Shown here piece by piece: positions 29,600 to 39,009 of a stretch of 64,000 nt of DNA. The first letter of the stretch is position 1; each line of letters starts with the position of its first letter. Under the pieces are notes generated by a model that saw only the letters and a program-made list of their open reading frames with translations, ran no database searches and had not been told where the DNA came from. The stretch is taken from positions 1-64,000 of the forward strand of contig NZ_MDER01000030.1 of assembly GCF_001721045.1 (NCBI RefSeq), in the 5' to 3' direction. Position numbers and translations under genes: made by a program. The stretch comes from Paenibacillus nuruki (GTDB lineage: Bacteria > Bacillota > Bacilli > Paenibacillales > Paenibacillaceae).

Positions 29600-31597
29600 A
29601 TGATGCCTAATTTTTTGTTAAACCGCTGGCATGGTTATCGAACAGTATGGGCATCTCTGCTTATGCTGGTTCTGGTCATTTTGCTGTCTTGGTTCAATTG
29701 GATTATCGGACTGGCTGCACTTTGCTGTGTGATTTTGTTCGGTGTGTCTTTACTTCGTGCAGAGCTTACATTTCGACGGGAATTAGATGAGTATATTGCT
29801 GGATTATCTTTTCGGATCAGGCGTGTAGAAGAGGAAGCGGTCAGTACGCTTCCTTTTGGTCTTATTTTGTACGACAATCAATATACAGTTGAATGGCATA
29901 ATCGGTATATCGGAAGTATGTTTGGACGCAAAACGTTGGTCGGTACATCGCTTGAAGAATGTTTTCCTCGATTTGTGGATGCTTATCAGCAGGCTAAAGA
30001 AGAAGCACGTAAAGAATCTTCGAAAGAAGTACGCTTTGAATTGCCACATGGACATTTGACGATCGAATTGATTATTTTACCGGATGAACGATTGATTTAT
30101 TTGCAAGATGTAACGACATTTGCCGATCTGCGTGATCGTCATGAAGAAGAACGTCTAGCACTGGGTATTGTATTTTTAGATAATTTTGATGAAGCTTCAC
30201 AAGGTATGGATGATCAACAACGGACTAGCTTAATCGCTCGTGTAGCGACACGAATTACTGATTGGGCTAAAAATTACGGCATTTATGTAAGACGATTATC
30301 CTCTGAGCGTTACTTATTGTTACTGAATCAGAAATCATTACGTGAATTGGAACAAAGTCGATTTGTGATTTTGGATGAGATTCGAGAAATGACAGCTGAT
30401 CTCAAAGTGCCATTAACACTTAGTGTAGGTGTAGGATTCGGGGCAGGTAGTATCAGTGAGCTTGGTGAACTGGCACAATCCAGTCTGGATATGGCACTAG
30501 GACGCGGTGGAGATCAGGCAGCAGTCAAAGCAGATCAACGTCTATCCTTTTATGGTGGGAAGTCTAATGCAGTAGAGAAGCGTACCAGAGTACGTGCACG
30601 TGTTATTGCTCATGCGCTACGTGATCTTATGCTAGATAGTGATCAAGTTCTTATTATGGGTCACAAAATACCGGATATGGATGTTGTCGGTGCAGCGATC
30701 GGAATGCTCAAAGCAGCAGATATGTATGATGTAGATGCGTATATTGTGCTGGATAAAGTGAATCCATCAATTGAGAAAATGATGGAACGGATCGAACTGG
30801 ATGAGCGCTTATCGGTACGCTTTATTACACCGGATGAAGCACTCAATGCGATGACTGAACAGACATTATTAGTTGTAGTCGATACGCATAAATCTTCGAT
30901 GACGATTGAGCCGAAGTTAGTCGATCGGGCGAAGCGTGTTGTCGTAGTGGATCATCATCGTCGCGGAGAAGAATTTATCAATGATGCTGTTCTGGTCTAT
31001 CTGGAGCCGTATGCTTCTTCTACCTGTGAACTTGTGACCGAGCTATTGCAATATATTCATGATAAAGTACAATTTACAACACTGGAAGCCACTTCGCTTC
31101 TAGCAGGTATTATTGTAGATACGAAGCATTTTGCACTACATACCGGTTCACGTACATTTGAAGCGGCAGGATTTTTACGTCGTAATGGTGCGGATACCGT
31201 ATTGGTACAGCGAATGCTTAAAGAAGATTTAGGTGATTATATCGCCAAAGCTGAAATTATCAAACACGCCAAAATTATTCATAACCATGTGGCATTAGCA
31301 GTAACCGAACCAGGTCATCAGGTTCCGCAATTGCTGATTGCACAGGTAGCAGATTCGCTGCTAAATATGAATAATGTACATGCTTCATTTGTGATTAGCG
31401 AGCGAATGGACGGCTTGATTGGAATTAGTGCCCGTTCTCTTGGTAAAATGAATGTACAGGTCGTGATGGAACGATTAGGTGGCGGCGGTCATTTGACCAA
31501 TGCAGCTGTTCAGCTTGAAGGTAGTATTGAATATGCGGAGTCACGACTTCGTGAAGTACTAGATCAAATGGAAAAGGAAGAGGGGTTATTTGAATGA
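29600..31597 (+). CDS. gdpP: Cyclic-di-AMP phosphodiesterase GdpP
   Basis: Cleaves c-di-AMP to pApA; it influences potassium balance, wall stress and beta-lactam tolerance. It has 665 residues: two membrane helices (about 15-55), a haem-binding-type PAS region (about 80-160), a degenerate GGDEF domain (about 170-300), and a DHH-DHHA1 module with [33 protein letters not shown] and [12 protein letters not shown]. All catalytic Asp/His motifs are intact. It overlaps rplI by four bases. Confidence 0.96.
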   Translation: MMPNFLLNRWHGYRTVWASLLMLVLVILLSWFNWIIGLAALCCVILFGVSLLRAELTFRRELDEYIAGLSFRIRRVEEEAVSTLPFGLILYDNQYTVEWHNRYIGSMFGRKTLVGTSLEECFPRFVDAYQQAKEEARKESSKEVRFELPHGHLTIELIILPDERLIYLQDVTTFADLRDRHEEERLALGIVFLDNFDEASQGMDDQQRTSLIARVATRITDWAKNYGIYVRRLSSERYLLLLNQKSLRELEQSRFVILDEIREMTADLKVPLTLSVGVGFGAGSISELGELAQSSLDMALGRGGDQAAVKADQRLSFYGGKSNAVEKRTRVRARVIAHALRDLMLDSDQVLIMGHKIPDMDVVGAAIGMLKAADMYDVDAYIVLDKVNPSIEKMMERIELDERLSVRFITPDEALNAMTEQTLLVVVDTHKSSMTIEPKLVDRAKRVVVVDHHRRGEEFINDAVLVYLEPYASSTCELVTELLQYIHDKVQFTTLEATSLLAGIIVDTKHFALHTGSRTFEAAGFLRRNGADTVLVQRMLKEDLGDYIAKAEIIKHAKIIHNHVALAVTEPGHQVPQLLIAQVADSLLNMNNVHASFVISERMDGLIGISARSLGKMNVQVVMERLGGGGHLTNAAVQLEGSIEYAESRLREVLDQMEKEEGLFE

Positions 31598-32037
31598 AAA
31601 TTATTTTTCTGAAAGACGTAAAAGGTAGCGGTAAAAAAGGTGAAGTAAAAGAGGTGGCAGACGGTTACGCACAAAACTTCTTGATCAAAAACGGTCATGC
31701 TAAACCAGCAACAGGTGGTAATGTCAAAATTCTTGAAAACCAAGCAGCAGCGGTAGAACGCCAAAAGCAAGAAGAAAAAGAAGAAGCAGAAGTACTAGCT
31801 AAACAATTAGAAGCTTTGACGATTGATTTGAAAGCTAAATCAGGTGAAGGTGGACGCTTATTCGGAGCGATTACCAGCAAACAAATTGCAGAAGCTTTGA
31901 GCAAACAAGGACATAAAGTCGATAAACGTAAAATTGAATTGGATGAGCCTATTCGTACACTGGGTGTAACACAAGTTGCTGTAAAATTACATCATGATGT
32001 TAAAGCAACGCTCAAAGTCCAAGTTACTGAGGAGTAA
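31594..32037 (+). CDS. rplI: 50S ribosomal protein L9
   Basis: A 147-residue two-domain protein with [21 protein letters not shown] and [13 protein letters not shown], then the long connecting helix and a C-terminal domain with GRLFGAIT. L9 extends from the ribosome surface and affects frame maintenance. The start codon overlaps the gdpP stop, so translation is coupled. dnaB follows after 2 bp. Confidence 0.97.
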   Translation: MKIIFLKDVKGSGKKGEVKEVADGYAQNFLIKNGHAKPATGGNVKILENQAAAVERQKQEEKEEAEVLAKQLEALTIDLKAKSGEGGRLFGAITSKQIAEALSKQGHKVDKRKIELDEPIRTLGVTQVAVKLHHDVKATLKVQVTEE

Positions 32038-32039
32038 AA

Positions 32040-33401
32040 ATGGGCGGCGAAATGTTTTACGATCGGGTTCCGCCACAGAATGTAGAAGCGGAACAGGCGG
32101 CACTCGGAGCGATCTTGCTTCAGTCGGAAGCGTTAATTACAGTGATGGAACGGGTAGACAGCGAGGATTTTTACGATAAATCACACCAACTGATCTATGA
32201 AGCAATGGTTAATCTCGGTGAAGAAAATCAGCCGATAGATCTGATTACATTAACTTCGTTATTACAAGATCGATCACAGTTAGAAGATATTGGCGGCGTT
32301 AGTTATCTGGCGAAGCTTGCTCATGCAGTTCCAACAGCAGCTAACGTTGATTATTACGCTCAAATTATCGAAGAAAAGTCGATGTTACGTCGATTGATTC
32401 GAACTGCAACACAGATCGTAAGCGAAGGATATGGTGGCGGCGAAGATGTCGGCAGTATGCTTGGCGATGCCGAACGACGGATTTTGGAAATTTCCAATCG
32501 CCGTACAGGTAGTGGCTTTATCGCGATTCGTGATGTGTTGATGGAAGTATTTGAACGGGTTGAAATTCTACATCAGAACAGTGGAAATACAACAGGTATT
32601 CCGTCTGGATTCGTTGATTTGGATAAAATGACAGCTGGATTTCAGCGAAGCGATTTGATTATTGTGGCTGCTCGTCCTTCGGTAGGTAAAACGGCATTTG
32701 CACTAAATATTGCGCAAAATGTAGCGGTACGTGCCAAAGAAACGGTAGCTATTTTCAGTCTAGAGATGTCGGCTGCACAGCTGGTACAACGTATGATCTG
32801 TGCGGAAGCCAATCTGGATGCGAATGTAATGCGTACCGGTGAATTCAAAGGTGATGAAGATTGGGCGAAGCTCACGATGGGGATTTCTTCTCTGTCTGAA
32901 GCCGAAATCTATATTGATGATACACCCGGAATTACCGTTTCAGAGATTCGTGCTAAATGTCGTCGTCTGAAAAAAGAAAAAGGTCTGGGTATGATCGTAA
33001 TTGATTATCTTCAGCTCATTTCGGGACGCGGTAAAGCAGGCGAAAACCGTCAGCAAGAAGTCTCTGAAATCTCGCGTACACTGAAGCAAATTGCTCGTGA
33101 ATTGTCTGTACCGGTTATTGCTTTGTCTCAGCTGAGCCGCGGTGTAGAGCAACGTCAGGATAAACGTCCGATGATGTCTGACTTGCGGGAATCCGGTTCG
33201 ATTGAGCAGGATGCGGATATCGTTTCTTTCTTGTATCGTGATGATTATTATAATGCAGATACAGAAAAGAAAAATATTATCGAGATTATTATTGCCAAAC
33301 AGCGTAATGGTCCGGTAGGTACTGTTGAACTTGTATTTTTGAAAAACTTTAATAAATTCGTGAACTATGAACGTGTGCAATCGGATATGTTTGCAGGTTA
33401 G
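32040..33401 (+). CDS. dnaB: Replicative DNA helicase DnaB (DnaC in B. subtilis)
   Basis: Hexameric 5'-3' helicase of the replication fork. It has 453 residues: an N-terminal primase-interacting domain (RVPPQNVEAEQAALGAILL), a linker, and a RecA-like motor with Walker A ARPSVGKTAFALNIA, Walker B MIVIDYLQLI and LSQLSRGVEQR. The Shine-Dalgarno GAGGAG overlaps the rplI end. The rplI-dnaB order is conserved in Bacillales. Confidence 0.97.
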   Translation: MGGEMFYDRVPPQNVEAEQAALGAILLQSEALITVMERVDSEDFYDKSHQLIYEAMVNLGEENQPIDLITLTSLLQDRSQLEDIGGVSYLAKLAHAVPTAANVDYYAQIIEEKSMLRRLIRTATQIVSEGYGGGEDVGSMLGDAERRILEISNRRTGSGFIAIRDVLMEVFERVEILHQNSGNTTGIPSGFVDLDKMTAGFQRSDLIIVAARPSVGKTAFALNIAQNVAVRAKETVAIFSLEMSAAQLVQRMICAEANLDANVMRTGEFKGDEDWAKLTMGISSLSEAEIYIDDTPGITVSEIRAKCRRLKKEKGLGMIVIDYLQLISGRGKAGENRQQEVSEISRTLKQIARELSVPVIALSQLSRGVEQRQDKRPMMSDLRESGSIEQDADIVSFLYRDDYYNADTEKKNIIEIIIAKQRNGPVGTVELVFLKNFNKFVNYERVQSDMFAG

Positions 33402-33457
33402 CGATAAATAATATTATCTTAATAGTGATTAAGTACAGATATAGAGGAGTGTATAGA

Positions 33458-33961
33458 GTGCCTTGGATTCTTGAAGATACAGCGGGTGTTATTATATTTG
33501 CTGAATTTTTTCCTTTAACTGAATCTGATCTTCCACACATTTCTGCTAAATTAGGTTGGGAATCTTCATTTGATTGGAGCCTTTACTTACAATCTAACTC
33601 TATATTTACCGCTCTGAAATTAGTCGACAGCCATGGTGTTATTCATGGCTGTTTGGCATATCGAAAAGATCAGAATAATTTGTTTGTAGAACTTGCTTTA
33701 GTTGAAAAATCTCCGCTACATCGACGTGGAGTTTCTTATATTAATATAGGTAAGGTTTTGTTTGCATGTGCTTATAAAATTAGTTTTGATGCAGGGTTTG
33801 ATGGTTTTGTAGTGCTTACACCCAAAACAAATTTAATTGATTATTATGAACGTGTATATCGTGCTCAGTTCGTTGGACATATAGATCATCACCCACGTTA
33901 TTTGCTTGATCCAGCTATAGGTAAATCTTTGATTATGGTATACTACAGAGAGAGGATGTGA
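33458..33961 (+). CDS. GNAT-like protein of unknown substrate
   Basis: A protein of about 167 residues. The middle and C-terminal parts (HGCLAYRKDQNNLFVELALV, then HRRGVSYINIGKVLFACAYKISF, then GFVVLTPKTNLIDYYERVYRAQFVG split over about 60 residues) resemble the GNAT acetyltransferase fold, but the acetyl-CoA loop (R/Q-x2-G-x-G/A) is only weakly matched. I chose GTG at 33458 with AGAGGAG upstream; GTG at 33425 has no good site. It overlaps the next small gene by one base. Codons are more AT-rich than in dnaB, suggesting later acquisition. Confidence 0.55.
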   Translation: MPWILEDTAGVIIFAEFFPLTESDLPHISAKLGWESSFDWSLYLQSNSIFTALKLVDSHGVIHGCLAYRKDQNNLFVELALVEKSPLHRRGVSYINIGKVLFACAYKISFDAGFDGFVVLTPKTNLIDYYERVYRAQFVGHIDHHPRYLLDPAIGKSLIMVYYRERM

Positions 33962-34185
33962 TGCCAATGACAAACAAAATACGACGTGGAAATTATGGAT
34001 ATTCTGCTTTGCAAAAGGCAAGATCAGTGATACCTCGTAGATACTCACGCCTATACGGTAAGTCGGAGCAAGACATGAATACTGTTCATACCCTTACTAT
34101 GCATGCACCTTTATCTGAAGATGGGGCCAAACAGATCGGTTCCAAATTAGAAGAGCTACGCAAACAATTGAAAATCAATATATAA
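33961..34185 (+). CDS. Small basic protein of unknown function
   Basis: About 74 residues starting MPMTNKIRRGNYGYSALQ; the first 40 residues are basic, the last 30 form a likely helix (EDGAKQIGSKLEELRKQLKINI). I do not recognise a family. Its ATG overlaps the stop of the GNAT-like gene, with GAGAGAGG upstream, so the two form a coupled pair. A terminator follows at once. The ATG at 33967 is an alternative start. Confidence 0.5.
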   Translation: MPMTNKIRRGNYGYSALQKARSVIPRRYSRLYGKSEQDMNTVHTLTMHAPLSEDGAKQIGSKLEELRKQLKINI

Positions 34186-34214
34186 AAAGAACTGCTCAGG
34201 CGGTTCTTTTCTTT
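34184..34214 (+). terminator. Terminator after the GNAT-like gene pair
   Basis: AAAAGAACTGC and GGCGGTTCTTTT pair around a TCA loop with one G-U pair, followed by CTTTTG. Confidence 0.75.
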
Positions 34215-34262
34215 TGTAGAATCACTATTAAATGCTAACTTCCTTTTGAAGGAGCGTAATAA

Positions 34263-34652
34263 ATGAAAAAACCAATAACCATCAATCTATCTATAGAACC
34301 TCACGAAGTACCAGATCTGCGTGAAGCGGTAGGGTGGGAGCGTCGAGAGCAAGATTATCCTGCTTTATTAGAACGTTGTCAGTTTTATGCAGGCGCGCGA
34401 GATGAACACCAGCGACTAATTGCGTTTGGATATATCTCAGGTATGGGCTTGCAACATGGTTATTTAGAAGATATTCTGATCCATCGGGATTACCGTCATC
34501 AGCATCTTGGGACAAGCTTGGTACGTACACTATTACAACAAGCCCGGTACAATCAAATCGAAATTGTAACGTGTACGTTTACAGAAGAACATGCTTATTT
34601 TTACCAAAAATGCGGTTTGACGTTGAGTAAAGGTGGAGTATGGAGAAGTTAA
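34263..34652 (+). CDS. GNAT family N-acetyltransferase
   Basis: A compact 129-residue acetyltransferase. LEDILIHRDYRHQHLGTSLVRTLLQQA (about residues 65-90) is the beta4-alpha3 segment with the acetyl-CoA-binding R-x4-G-x-S loop, and YFYQKCGLTLSKGGVW is the C-terminal strand-helix-strand. The substrate is unknown. The Shine-Dalgarno is GAAGGAG. The PurR site of purA begins seven bases after its stop. Confidence 0.85.
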   Translation: MKKPITINLSIEPHEVPDLREAVGWERREQDYPALLERCQFYAGARDEHQRLIAFGYISGMGLQHGYLEDILIHRDYRHQHLGTSLVRTLLQQARYNQIEIVTCTFTEEHAYFYQKCGLTLSKGGVWRS

Positions 34653-34658
34653 GTGAGT

Positions 34659-34703
34659 ATTTCCGAACGATAATATTTTTAATTGAATGTATTGTTCGCT
34701 TTT
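34659..34703. promoter_or_regulatory. PurR operator: two inverted PurBoxes
   Basis: ATTTCCGAACGAT (34659-34671) and, inverted, ATTGTTCGCTTTT (34691-34703) match the B. subtilis PurBox AWWWCCGAACWWT, with one mismatch in the second arm. The pair ends three bases before the purA -35 box. In Bacillus PurR represses purine genes when PRPP is low. Confidence 0.85.
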
Positions 34704-34706
34704 TAT

Positions 34707-34735
34707 TTGACTTTAAAAAAGCAGCCTGTTACACT
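34707..34735 (+). promoter_or_regulatory. purA promoter and long leader
   Basis: TTGACT (34707-34712), a 17-bp spacer and TACACT (34730-34735) form a good housekeeping promoter. The leader from about 34742 to 34968 is some 225 nt. It contains short hairpins (TTCCT-CGC-AGGAA near 34850 and GGTGT/ACACC just before the ribosome-binding site) but no riboswitch I recognise. A 93-codon reading frame across it lacks a ribosome-binding site and is not credible. Confidence 0.8.
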
Positions 34736-34968
34736 GATAATGGTGTTGAAAAGCTTACATTGCTTTAGTAAGTCTTTGCGTTACAGCACTGCTACGCCCT
34801 TCCACTGCGAAACGGATCATTATCATTGGCGCACGTCTGACCGTTCCTCGCAAGGAAGTTTTCATGCTGTCTGGCTGTTTGCATTATATTCGCTGTTGAT
34901 CAGTTGTTTTTTTGCAACGGACAGCTCAAATTCACGGTGTATAAAAACACCTACGGAGGAATGATTTC

Positions 34969-36255
34969 ATGTCAACTGTAGTCGTTGTGGGAACGCAATG
35001 GGGAGACGAAGGCAAAGGTAAAATTACCGACTATCTTTCAGAGAGTGCTGATCTTGTTGCACGTTATCAAGGTGGTAACAACGCAGGTCACACCATCCTA
35101 ATCAATGAGAAAAAATTCAAATTAACGATGATTCCTTCTGGAATATTTTACGAAGATAAAGCTTGTGTGATCGGTAACGGTATGGTTATTAATCCATCTG
35201 CATTGATCGAAGAAATTAAATATGTGCATGACAATGGGTTTACGACGAAGAACTTAACAATCAGCGATCGTGCTCACGTGATTATGCCTTACCATATGGT
35301 ACTTGATATTTTGGAAGAAGATCGTAAAGGTCCTAACAAAATTGGTACAACTCGTAAAGGGATTGGCCCTTGTTATATGGATAAAACCGCTCGTTCGGGT
35401 ATCCGTATTGCTGATTTGATGGATGCAGAAGAATTTGAAATTAAATTGCGTCATCAAGTGAAAGAAAAAAATCAAGTGATTACTCAAGTCTATGGCGGCG
35501 AGCCTGTAGAAGTCGAAGAAATCTTGAAAGATTACTTGGAATATGCAGAATTTTTACGTAAGTATGTACAAGATACATCTGTCGTATTGAATGATGCTAT
35601 TGATGCTGGCAAACGTGTTCTTTTTGAAGGTGCACAAGGTGTGATGCTGGATATCGACCAAGGTACATATCCATTTGTTACTTCATCTAATCCTTCTGCT
35701 GGTGGAGTATGTATCGGTTCCGGTGTAGGTCCTTCCAAAATTCAACAAGTCATCGGTGTAGCGAAAGCATACACGACTCGTGTGGGTGATGGTCCATTCC
35801 CTACAGAATTGAATGATGCAACAGGTGATACCATCCGTGAAAAAGGTCATGAATACGGTACAGTAACGGGTCGCCCGCGTCGTGTAGGTTGGTTCGATAG
35901 TGTGGTTGTTCGTCATGCTCGTCGTGTAAGTGGAATCACAGGATTGTCTTTGAACTCGTTGGATGTATTAACAGGTCTGGATACAGTGAAAATCTGTACA
36001 GGATATAAATACAAAGGTGAGTTTATTACCCACTATCCTGCAAGTCTTAAAATGCTTGCTGAATGTGAAGCAGTATATGAAGAAATGCCAGGTTGGAGCG
36101 AAGATATTACAGGCGTGAAGACATTGGACGAATTGCCAGAGTCTACACGTAACTATGTCAGTCGCGTATCTGAACTTACAGGTATTCCAATTGCTATTTT
36201 CTCAGTTGGACGTAACCGTGAACAGACGAACCAAGTAGCACCGATTTATATCTAA
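34969..36255 (+). CDS. purA: Adenylosuccinate synthetase
   Basis: Converts IMP and aspartate to adenylosuccinate using GTP, the first committed step to AMP. It has 428 residues. The N-terminal GTP loop is [16 protein letters not shown] with the catalytic Asp and His in NNAGHTI, then GIGPCYMDK and [17 protein letters not shown] lies nine bases before the ATG. It is monocistronic, bounded by the PurR-controlled promoter and a terminator. Confidence 0.98.
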   Translation: MSTVVVVGTQWGDEGKGKITDYLSESADLVARYQGGNNAGHTILINEKKFKLTMIPSGIFYEDKACVIGNGMVINPSALIEEIKYVHDNGFTTKNLTISDRAHVIMPYHMVLDILEEDRKGPNKIGTTRKGIGPCYMDKTARSGIRIADLMDAEEFEIKLRHQVKEKNQVITQVYGGEPVEVEEILKDYLEYAEFLRKYVQDTSVVLNDAIDAGKRVLFEGAQGVMLDIDQGTYPFVTSSNPSAGGVCIGSGVGPSKIQQVIGVAKAYTTRVGDGPFPTELNDATGDTIREKGHEYGTVTGRPRRVGWFDSVVVRHARRVSGITGLSLNSLDVLTGLDTVKICTGYKYKGEFITHYPASLKMLAECEAVYEEMPGWSEDITGVKTLDELPESTRNYVSRVSELTGIPIAIFSVGRNREQTNQVAPIYI

Positions 36256-36313
36256 TATTGATTTAATCCTAGTAAGTCCTATAGATGAAGCATAAACTAT
36301 AGCTATATTCAGA

Positions 36314-36340
36314 GAAGGCATCCGTGAGGGTGTCTTTTTT
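36314..36340 (+). terminator. purA terminator
   Basis: AGGCATCC pairs with GGGTGTCT (G-U pairs allowed) around GTGA, followed by TTTTTT. Confidence 0.8.
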
Positions 36341-36449
36341 GCTGTTCTTTAATCTAGTTCATTTAGAAGTGAAATGTTAATGAAGAGTAAAGTTGAAAAT
36401 TTTGTCGAGATTATGGTAAAGTAAACGGGGAGTAGAAAAGGTTAATTTT

Positions 36450-36478
36450 TTGACACTTTTAAATGACAAATTTTAATA
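36450..36478 (+). promoter_or_regulatory. Promoter of the M23 peptidase gene
   Basis: A perfect -35 TTGACA (36450-36455), a 17-bp spacer and a -10 TTAATA (36473-36478) lie 88 bp before the start. I see no convincing WalR box (TGTWAH-N5-TGTWAH) beside it. Apart from this and the purA terminator, the purA-M23 gap is featureless. Confidence 0.7.
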
Positions 36479-36565
36479 ATTAGCATATATCATACACATA
36501 ATTAACTGAACTTCACTAATAAAGTATCTAACCATGAACAGGGATAAGGATAAAAGGAGACGGTC

Positions 36566-38119
36566 ATGAAAGGGTTTAAAAGTAAACTGGGGATGGGGAA
36601 CACGCCCGAGCAAGATCAGTCGCGTGATCCACAGTTAGAAGTGCAGAGTGAACAGCAATCTACCGATCAGCCAGAAACATCTTCACCATGGTATACGATC
36701 ACAGTAGATTCGATTCGTCAGGGAAAACATAAAATGCGTCGTCGGCTGATGATCGCTGCTGGAAGTCTGGTGGTTGTCGGGGGGCTTATTTGGGCAGGTA
36801 CACAGTATGTGACTGCGAATACAATTCCATATTATGTGGTGTCTGTTAAAGGACAAGCGATTGGAACGATTTTGCATCAAGAAGAATTACAGCAACTTTT
36901 TACTACAAAGCGTGCTGCGTATCAAAAGAAATATCCAAAAGCGACAATGGTACTGAACACTAATGGTATAACAACAACCGAAGAACGTGCATATAAAGCA
37001 CAGGTTAATTCTGCAAATACACTCAAAACACTGGACGGTATGCTAACGGCATATGCTAAAAGTGTAGATGTCAATATAGATGGTAAAGTGATCGGTGTTG
37101 TCAAAGATCAAAAAGTGATTGATGCAGCACTAGAACAGGTCAAAAAGAAGTATACGAAAAAAGCAGTATCTGCTAAAGCATCTACCAAAACCTCAAAGAA
37201 AGCTTATCCTAAACAAGTCACAGGCCTAGAATCAGTAACATTGAAACAAAAAGTATCAACGACTGAAATCAAAGCTAATCCAAATAAATTGTTAAGCAGT
37301 ACTCAGTTAGCGAAAGTGATGATGACTGGTGTAGAATCACCAACTACTTATGTGGTACGTGAAGGTGATACGATTAGTTCTATTGCAGCAGACCATGATA
37401 TTACACAAGAAGAGATTTTTGCGAATAATCCGAAAATCGACGAAATGGCGATGCAGATCGGTGATGAACTGATGTTAACTGTGCCGCAACCTCCAATTAC
37501 TGTAACTACATTTGAAGACTATTCGGAGCAAATTGTGACAGAGCCAGCTGTAGAGATTCGCAAAAGCGAAACGATGCGTGAAGGGGAGTCCAAAGTTGTC
37601 GCTCAAGGCAGTAAAGGACTCAAACGAATCGATTATCGTGTGACCAAGCAAAATGGTCAAATGCTTCGCGAAGAATGGTTAGGTCAGGAAGTGACTAAGA
37701 AATCATCGCCTAAAGTGATTATCAAGGGTACTAAAGTGGTACAAGGCGAAGGTTCAGGTAATTTCATGTGGCCTGTATCCGGTGCGAGCGTGACCAGTCC
37801 GTATGGACAACGTTGGGGCAAAACGCATAAAGGGATCGATCTGGTAGGTAGTTCTTCTGTAATGGCAGCTGATGATGGCGTGGTCAGCTATGCAGGAACG
37901 ATGACAGGTTATGGAAATGTCATTATTATTAATCATAACAATGGCTATGAGACGCTATATGGTCATTTGAGCCAGATTGATACAAGCACTGGAGCGATTG
38001 TCGAAAAAGGACAACATATCGGCGTCATGGGTAACACAGGGCATTCAACAGGAACTCATTTACACTTTGAAGTGCATACAGGTGGGGTGATCCAGAATCC
38101 ACTAGGTTACTTACCATAA
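36566..38119 (+). CDS. Membrane-anchored M23 peptidase with LysM and G5 domains
   Basis: A 517-residue cell-wall enzyme. One membrane helix at about residues 70-92 leaves a short cytoplasmic N-terminus. Outside are a LysM domain (YVVREGDTISSIAADHDIT, about 263-310), a G5 domain (about 312-390, EDYSEQIVTEPAVEIRKS), and a C-terminal peptidase M23 domain with zinc ligands in HKGIDLVG and HLHFEVH. It should cut peptidoglycan cross-links. It lies directly upstream of walRK, whose regulon is autolysins. Confidence 0.93.
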   Translation: MKGFKSKLGMGNTPEQDQSRDPQLEVQSEQQSTDQPETSSPWYTITVDSIRQGKHKMRRRLMIAAGSLVVVGGLIWAGTQYVTANTIPYYVVSVKGQAIGTILHQEELQQLFTTKRAAYQKKYPKATMVLNTNGITTTEERAYKAQVNSANTLKTLDGMLTAYAKSVDVNIDGKVIGVVKDQKVIDAALEQVKKKYTKKAVSAKASTKTSKKAYPKQVTGLESVTLKQKVSTTEIKANPNKLLSSTQLAKVMMTGVESPTTYVVREGDTISSIAADHDITQEEIFANNPKIDEMAMQIGDELMLTVPQPPITVTTFEDYSEQIVTEPAVEIRKSETMREGESKVVAQGSKGLKRIDYRVTKQNGQMLREEWLGQEVTKKSSPKVIIKGTKVVQGEGSGNFMWPVSGASVTSPYGQRWGKTHKGIDLVGSSSVMAADDGVVSYAGTMTGYGNVIIINHNNGYETLYGHLSQIDTSTGAIVEKGQHIGVMGNTGHSTGTHLHFEVHTGGVIQNPLGYLP

Positions 38120-38138
38120 ATCGAATAGAATGGATTCC

Positions 38139-38180
38139 ATACAGCTTCTATATACTTTGAGTATAGAAGCTGTATTTTTA
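38139..38180 (+). terminator. Terminator after the M23 peptidase gene
   Basis: ATACAGCTTCTATA...AC pairs with GTATAGAAGCTGTAT around TTTGA with a two-base bulge, followed by TTTTTAT. Confidence 0.85.
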
Positions 38181-38279
38181 TATCTATAGATTGAAATTGC
38201 CTGATACCAATGATGTCGTGGAGTAAAGGGATATGTTAAAATGAAAGCATAACAGGCAGGCATGGGGTGAATAATACAA

Positions 38280-39008
38280 ATGCAGGGAAAAATTTTGGTT
38301 GTCGATGATGAACAACCGATCGCAGATATATTAAAATTCAATTTAGAAAAAGAAGGTTATGAAGTTATCTGTGCATTTGATGGAATAACGGCTGTTGAAT
38401 TAGCATTTACAGAAGAACCGGATTTGATCTTATTGGATCTGATGTTACCGGGAAAAGACGGCATGGATGTATGTCGGGAAATACGCACACGTATGCATAT
38501 GCCTATTATTATGTTAACTGCTAAAGATGCTGAGATTGATAAAGTGCTCGGGTTAGAACTAGGTGCAGATGATTATGTCACTAAGCCGTTCAGCACACGC
38601 GAATTATTAGCACGGGTCAAAGCACAGATTCGTCGTCAGCAAAAATTAACAGCTGTACCAACTGCACCAGCTGCCAAAGAAGAAGAGAAAAAAGGGCTCC
38701 GTTTGATCGAGCTATTTATTGATACCGATATGTATATGGTGTATAAAGAAAATCAGCCACTTGATCTTACTCATCGCGAATACGAATTGGTGTACTATAT
38801 GGCGAAAAATGCAGGGCGAGTGATGACTCGTGAACATTTACTGCAAGCGGTATGGGGATTTGAATATTTTGGCGATGTACGTACAGTCGATGTGACGATT
38901 CGTCGTTTACGTGAAAAGATTGAAGATGATCCTAGTAAGCCAGAGTATATTTTGACGCGTCGTGGTCTAGGTTATATGATGCGTAGTCCCAAATCAGGAG
39001 GACTGTAA
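38280..39008 (+). CDS. walR: Response regulator WalR (YycF)
   Basis: OmpR-family regulator of wall metabolism, essential in most Firmicutes. It has 242 residues: a receiver domain with [12 protein letters not shown] and the phosphoacceptor Asp in [13 protein letters not shown] (about 53), and a winged helix with [17 protein letters not shown] and TRRGLGYM. A linker at about 122-138 is rich in Ala and Pro. It is first in walRKHIJ and one base separates it from walK. Confidence 0.97.
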   Translation: MQGKILVVDDEQPIADILKFNLEKEGYEVICAFDGITAVELAFTEEPDLILLDLMLPGKDGMDVCREIRTRMHMPIIMLTAKDAEIDKVLGLELGADDYVTKPFSTRELLARVKAQIRRQQKLTAVPTAPAAKEEEKKGLRLIELFIDTDMYMVYKENQPLDLTHREYELVYYMAKNAGRVMTREHLLQAVWGFEYFGDVRTVDVTIRRLREKIEDDPSKPEYILTRRGLGYMMRSPKSGGL

Positions 39009-39009
39009 C

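Noticed and set aside
34683-34964. A 93-codon reading frame before purA
   Set aside because: It starts upstream of the purA -35 box, so the purA transcript lacks its start, and it has no ribosome-binding site; it is leader DNA.
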